Shown here piece by piece: positions 23,690-26,663 of a stretch of 26,663 bases of DNA; position 1 is the stretch's first letter; every line of letters starts with the position of its first letter. A program made the position numbers and the translations under genes. Under the pieces are notes generated by a model. It ran no database searches. It was not told where the DNA came from and saw only the letters and a program-made list of their open reading frames with translations. The DNA is from CAZYMF01 sp964648215 (GTDB lineage: Bacteria > Desulfobacterota > Binatia > HRBIN30 > JACQVA1): the NCBI GenBank assembly GCA_964648215.1, contig CAZYMF010000047.1, forward strand, positions 1 to 26,663, written 5' to 3'.

Positions 23690-24193
23690 TTACGGCATGA
23701 CGAAGTCGCACAGCGGGAGCGTGCAGGAGTCGTTGTCGGCCAGGACCTGACCGACGCTGCAGGGACCGGGAGGGTCGACCGTCATACACGGCGGCACTTG
23801 GATCGACACGATCGCGATCGGGTTCGGACAATGACTGACCAGGGTATTCAGCTCATTCGGATCGAACACTTGGACCGTTTGCATCGTACACTGAGGACCC
23901 TCGACCGTGAACGTCAGTCCGGCAGGTATGGCCGCGTATGCGAGCCCGGCGAGAGCGGTCAGCACGAGCACGCAAGCGACCTTGGCAACCGTCCCTCGGC
24001 CCGCGCGCCGCAGGAAATACGCACCAAGGCCGGCAAGCATGAGGACCAGCAACGCCAGCACCCGCACCCCCATGACAGGTACAGCACCGAGCGGGGAGGT
24101 CGTCACGCTGCCAGTCACAGGCTGCGCGACGGAAGCCAGCGGCGTCATCAACGTCGCCAAGGCGACGGCCGGAAACACTCTGTGCAGCTTCAT
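23690..24193 (-). CDS. Protein resembling the midcut-by-XrtH family (exosortase-type sorting signal in the middle)
   Basis: This is a 167-residue protein. It has an N-terminal signal peptide (1-23, ending ASVAQ), then a short mid-protein PEP-CTERM-like unit: AVPVMG (37-42), a hydrophobic helix (43-60) and basic RRAGR (62-66). A second hydrophobic helix (about 70-90) follows, then a C-terminal domain with six cysteines (102, 122, 136, 145, 157, 162) ending C-D-F-V-M-P. This order resembles the family called midcut-by-XrtH, in which an IPTL-like signal for exosortase XrtH lies mid-chain. Disulfides are likely in the exported tail. No exosortase gene is in the window, so processing depends on one elsewhere. 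The family match is from memory and moderate. It is divergent from the glycosidase-like gene. Confidence 0.78.
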   Translation of the reverse strand: MKLHRVFPAVALATLMTPLASVAQPVTGSVTTSPLGAVPVMGVRVLALLVLMLAGLGAYFLRRAGRGTVAKVACVLVLTALAGLAYAAIPAGLTFTVEGPQCTMQTVQVFDPNELNTLVSHCPNPIAIVSIQVPPCMTVDPPGPCSVGQVLADNDSCTLPLCDFVMP

Positions 24194-24359
24194 AGGGTAG
24201 CCCCCCTCTCCACAGGGATGATGCCGAGCCTAACGCGGTAGCGTGAATAGCACAAAAGCAGCCGCAATCAAGGCGCGTGGTCGACCGCCATGGTCTCTCA
24301 GCGCACCCTGGATCCGTTGCTTCCACCGCCGCCATCCGTGACGTATCTACACCTTTATC

Positions 24360-25271
24360 GTGCTCATCGTTCCCCGACACCACCTCGGCGACTCCTGGTA
24401 CTGCACCGTCGGCGAGCGAGTTCACTGCTTCTTCCTCGTCTGCCCGGACACCGTTCCGCGCCACACGGCGTGGGACATCGCTCACGCTTCGAGCATCGAT
24501 CTGAAGAAGTGGACCAACCACGGCGTGGTTCTCCGTCGCGGTGCGGCCGGCGCGTGGGACGGGACCTGCCTGGCCACCGGCTCGGTGCTGCGCCGCGGCC
24601 GACGGTTCTGGATGGCGTACACCGGCAACTGGTTCGGGCCCGAGCCCGCGGTCGGCCTGGCAACGTCGTCGGACCTTCATCGCTGGCAGAAGATCATCGT
24701 CAATCCGATCACGACGATTGACGAACATTACTACACCGCCCACAGTCGCGGCCGCCGGCCATTTCCGCATTGGCGCGATCCGTTCCTCCTCGAGCTCGAC
24801 GGCGTTGCGTATCAGCTCGTCTGCGCCACGTCCGCTGGCGACGACAGTCCGGCGGGAACGGTCGGCGTCGCGCGCAGCCGCGACCTGATCACCTGGGAGG
24901 TCATGCCGCCACTGGAGGTCGAACCATTCGCCGAGGAATTGGAGTGCCCGCAGGTCGTGAGCGACGCGGGACGCCATTACCTCGTCTTCTCGACTCCCGC
25001 GGGCCTGCTGCTCTCGGACACCGTCCCGACGCTCGACGCGCCGGGCAACATGTACTGTATGGTTGGCGACTCGCCCCTCGGACCATTCCGAGTCGCCGAT
25101 CCCCGGCCGCTCTTTCCGGCCGACATGAGCGACCGTCCCTACGCCGGACGCCTCGTGAGGGTCGACGGCCGTCACTATCTTCTTGGTACGATCTGGAGCG
25201 ACGCCGGCGACCGCATCTCCGATCCGATCCCGTTCGAGCTGACACCGACGGGCATGAGAGCCTGCGCGTAG
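24360..25271 (+). CDS. GH32/GH43-type five-bladed beta-propeller glycosidase-like protein
   Basis: This is a 303-residue protein without a signal peptide. Sequence landmarks follow the GH32 beta-fructosidase order: Asp11 in HHLGDSW (candidate nucleophile), DIAHASSIDLKKW (39-51), WDGTCLATGSV (66-76), WRDP with Asp140 (138-141) and ELECP with Glu195 (194-197), the likely acid/base. The RDP and EC motifs are the best family evidence. The canonical N-terminal NDPNG is absent and there is no C-terminal beta-sandwich, so the substrate may be a non-fructan glycoside. The start is a GTG at 24360, the first usable codon after an in-frame stop, with no clear ribosome site. It diverges from the midcut-like gene across about 165 bases. 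Confidence 0.85.
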   Translation: MLIVPRHHLGDSWYCTVGERVHCFFLVCPDTVPRHTAWDIAHASSIDLKKWTNHGVVLRRGAAGAWDGTCLATGSVLRRGRRFWMAYTGNWFGPEPAVGLATSSDLHRWQKIIVNPITTIDEHYYTAHSRGRRPFPHWRDPFLLELDGVAYQLVCATSAGDDSPAGTVGVARSRDLITWEVMPPLEVEPFAEELECPQVVSDAGRHYLVFSTPAGLLLSDTVPTLDAPGNMYCMVGDSPLGPFRVADPRPLFPADMSDRPYAGRLVRVDGRHYLLGTIWSDAGDRISDPIPFELTPTGMRACA

Positions 25272-25577
25272 GCCCAGAAGAGCGTCGTGAAGCAGGCGGC
25301 CTCGTACAGCCGTCGTCACCCTTCGGGCTTGCCGATTGAAGTGCGAGGAGGGGGACTTGAATCCGCCAAGAGCTCCGAAAAACCTAGCAAAAATCAAGAA
25401 GCCCTGTGGCTAGGTATGGCGCCGTTCGTCATCAGGCGGAACCGCGCGGCCCTGCATTGCGACGCCTCGAAAAACTCCTCGGGCGCAGATATGCTCCGCC
25501 GAGCGGAGAGGACGAACACGCAAGCCAAACGCACGACGCGATCGCACGCACCAGCACGCTCTCGGACGCCGAAAGCC
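25272..25577. other. Intergenic stretch before the decayed island
   Basis: About 300 bases hold a tRNA-Leu-like 3' fragment (25341-25367) and nothing else recognised. Base composition is less GC-rich than the preceding genes. Confidence 0.4.
25341..25367 (-). other. tRNA-Leu 3'-end fragment, candidate attachment-site scar
   Basis: Read on the minus strand, ATTCAAGTCCCCC is a T-loop and the 3' side of a T-stem, followed by TCCTCGC-A-C, the 3' acceptor strand expected to pair with GCGAGGA of a leucine tRNA. No 5' acceptor, D-arm or anticodon arm is found, and the T-stem pairs at only about three of five positions. This is a remnant, not a gene. Integrases often leave such tRNA 3' ends. Confidence 0.45.
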
Positions 25578-25734
25578 GAGGCGCTTGGCCGGTACGTCGT
25601 TGCTGATTCCAGCATCTGTGGAGGTCAACGCACATCCCCGGGTGACGCGCATTCTGGTCGCGGACGTTCTCGGACAGGTGGCGCGGGGCATGGTATGGGA
25701 GACGATTGTGGAAGAGTGGAGAGGCACGGTCTAA
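25578..25734 (+). pseudogene. Frameshifted DUF433 antitoxin-like gene remnant
   Basis: From 25584 one frame reads LGRYVVADSSICGGQRTSPG, matching the start of DUF433 proteins (LGRYIVADPxICHGxPTFRG). The next frame continues with TRILVADVLGQVARGMVWETIVEEWRGTV, the rest of the DUF433 core, from 25645 to TAA at 25732-25734. A single extra G at 25644 explains the shift: removing it restores RG-TRILV continuity. No start codon is seen upstream, and the usual C-terminal helix after EEWRG is missing. DUF433 proteins are antitoxins usually paired with PIN-like toxins, but the partner here is not recognisable. Mutation or a sequencing error could cause the shift; the missing C-terminus argues for real decay. 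Confidence 0.72.
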
Positions 25735-25848
25735 TTTCTTCGGCGACACCAACCCCGCCACGCGGAAAATTGCCTCCTGTTGTTGGCCATTGCGGACAAC
25801 GAAGGGTGAGACGATAGCCGACGTCGGTAGGATCGGCGAGGTTTCCAG

Positions 25849-26298
25849 ATGAAGTTGCAGGTGTACCTCGACACATCCGTGTTCAGCGCCTATTTCGACA
25901 GCCGGACAACGGACCGCCAGCGCCAAACCGAGGCATTCTGGGCACGGCGCGCCGACTTCGAACTGGCGACTTCTGAGCTTGCGCGCGAAGAACTCCGACA
26001 GGCGCCGGATGCCACGCATCGGCGCCGCCTCCTCGGTCTTCTGCGAGGTTTCAGAGTGCTCGTGATCACCGACGAAATGCAGGCTCTCGGTCAGCGGTAC
26101 GTCCATGAGGGTGTATCCACGCCGACGATGCTGAACGACGCGGTGCCCGTTGCGGCTGCCGTCATCAGTCGGCAGGACGTCCTCCTTTCTTGGAACTTCC
26201 GGCACTTGGTCAATCGGCGACGGCGTGCCAGAGTGAACCAGGTGAACGTGGGGGCCGGCTTGTCCACTATCGGGATCCTCGCACCGCCGGAACTCTGA
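25849..26298 (+). CDS. PIN-domain toxin (VapC-like ribonuclease)
   Basis: This is a 149-residue PIN-domain protein. Conserved acids line up as YLDTSVFSAYF (Asp8), TSELAREEL (Glu43/Glu47 region) and LNDAVPVAAAVISRQDVLLSWNFRHLVN (Asp97, followed by SWN). These would hold Mg2+ for RNA cleavage as in VapC toxins. The ATG follows GCGAGG at about eight bases. A 68-residue gene follows after 10 bases on the same strand and is the likely partner, reversing the usual antitoxin-first order. The upstream DUF433 remnant is the other candidate partner but is broken. Toxin activity is inferred from the family. Confidence 0.87.
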   Translation: MKLQVYLDTSVFSAYFDSRTTDRQRQTEAFWARRADFELATSELAREELRQAPDATHRRRLLGLLRGFRVLVITDEMQALGQRYVHEGVSTPTMLNDAVPVAAAVISRQDVLLSWNFRHLVNRRRRARVNQVNVGAGLSTIGILAPPEL

Positions 26299-26308
26299 GG
26301 AGACGCCA

Positions 26309-26515
26309 ATGCGGTACTTCGACTACAGCAAGATTGCGGCAGACGCCCAGATTCCCCCCAGGAAGCTAGCTCGCCTGCGGGTCACGGTACGCCGCGAGTT
26401 TCCAAGGGACGACATGATGTTCGAGCTGCACATGTTGCGGGTGTGCACAGCCATCCGCGACGGGCACATCACAATCGACCAGGCACTGGCGGAAGAGTCC
26501 GACGCAGCTGCCTGA
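26309..26515 (+). CDS. Small protein downstream of PIN toxin, probable antitoxin or partner
   Basis: This is a 68-residue protein with a good ribosome site (GAGGAGACGCC before the ATG), starting 10 bases after the PIN gene stop. It is predicted mostly helical: SKIAADAQIPPRKLARLR suggests a short helix-turn-helix-like or basic segment, and the end ITIDQALAEESDA is acidic. No named family is recognised with certainty. Its spacing and pairing support a toxin-antitoxin partner; that role is inference. Confidence 0.75.
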   Translation: MRYFDYSKIAADAQIPPRKLARLRVTVRREFPRDDMMFELHMLRVCTAIRDGHITIDQALAEESDAAA

Positions 26516-26663
26516 CGACACACTTGGAACGGATTGTTGTCGTACTTGGTCACGAAAGTGGCGGAGTGAGTGCTGGGATCTGATCGCGAATCCGCCTCCG
26601 TCTTCCTGGCTTCTGGAAGCCACCATGCGACTTGCAAGGCACAAAGCTTTGCCGCTTCCCAGC
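26516..26663. other. Right-edge intergenic sequence
   Basis: About 150 bases with no supported gene. An ATG at 26624 opens a plus frame to the window edge, too short to judge. Confidence 0.35.

Noticed and set aside
25341..25420. Complete tRNA gene on the minus strand
   Set aside because: Only the 3' fragment is present; no D-arm, anticodon arm or 5' acceptor strand can be folded.
1..26663. CRISPR array or tandem direct-repeat array
   Set aside because: No regularly spaced direct repeats with unique spacers are present on either strand.

Overview
The window is high-GC DNA, densely coded on both strands. A run of exactly 100 N at 20629-20728 marks a scaffold join, so this is probably a metagenome or draft assembly. 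No rRNA, complete tRNA or taxonomic marker gene is present. The gene mix is a type II DMSO-reductase-like enzyme, a B12 photoreceptor regulon, flavoenzymes, an exosortase-sorting-signal protein and palindromic 'PPLEKGG' and 'SPGERVRVR' repeats. This fits an uncultivated soil or water bacterium of the former Deltaproteobacteria or Binatota kind, but that placement is inference only.

Layout. (a) 1-4240: a PcfJ-like gene cut by the left edge, a SAM methyltransferase, a divergent crotonase-fold gene and a secreted Sel1-repeat protein. (b) 4249-4436: a nested palindromic repeat element. (c) 4461-9357 (minus): an operon-like set of TetR regulator, Tat-exported molybdopterin oxidoreductase of the ethylbenzene dehydrogenase/C25 steroid dehydrogenase type, and zinc alcohol dehydrogenase. 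It is preceded by a sigma70-like promoter overlapped by a palindrome and flanked by a perfect 10-bp tandem repeat. (d) 9395-16305: a putative light-responsive cluster. Leftward run DUF1295, a PlsC-type acyltransferase, a CarH/LitR B12 photoreceptor, an NAD(P)-binding DUF2867 protein and an alpha/alpha-toroid-like protein. Rightward run DUF2878 and a chalcone-isomerase-like protein. The two arms diverge from a nearly symmetric double promoter. (e) 16491-20265: alpha/beta hydrolase, nitronate monooxygenase family protein, radical SAM protein and hotdog thioesterase. (f) 20500-22917: a Baeyer-Villiger monooxygenase fused to an HSL-type esterase, interrupted by the assembly gap. (g) 23102-25271: a zinc-ribbon DUF2007-like protein, a protein resembling the midcut-by-XrtH family and a five-bladed-propeller glycosidase. 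(h) 25272-26663: a decayed island with a tRNA-Leu 3' fragment, a frameshifted DUF433 antitoxin remnant and a PIN toxin with a small downstream partner.

How they may work together. The molybdoenzyme would hydroxylate an unactivated C-H carbon with water, and the adjacent dehydrogenase would oxidise the alcohol to a ketone. About 12 kb away, the monooxygenase-esterase fusion could convert a ketone to an ester and cleave it. That chain is inference. The CarH cluster looks like a compact version of light or singlet-oxygen-responsive membrane-lipid gene sets. The strongest points for follow-up are the MoDH-ADH operon without electron-transfer subunits, the symmetric CarH-linked promoter with an apparent non-AUG start on one side, the BVMO-esterase fusion with an altered fingerprint residue, and the frameshifted DUF433 gene.
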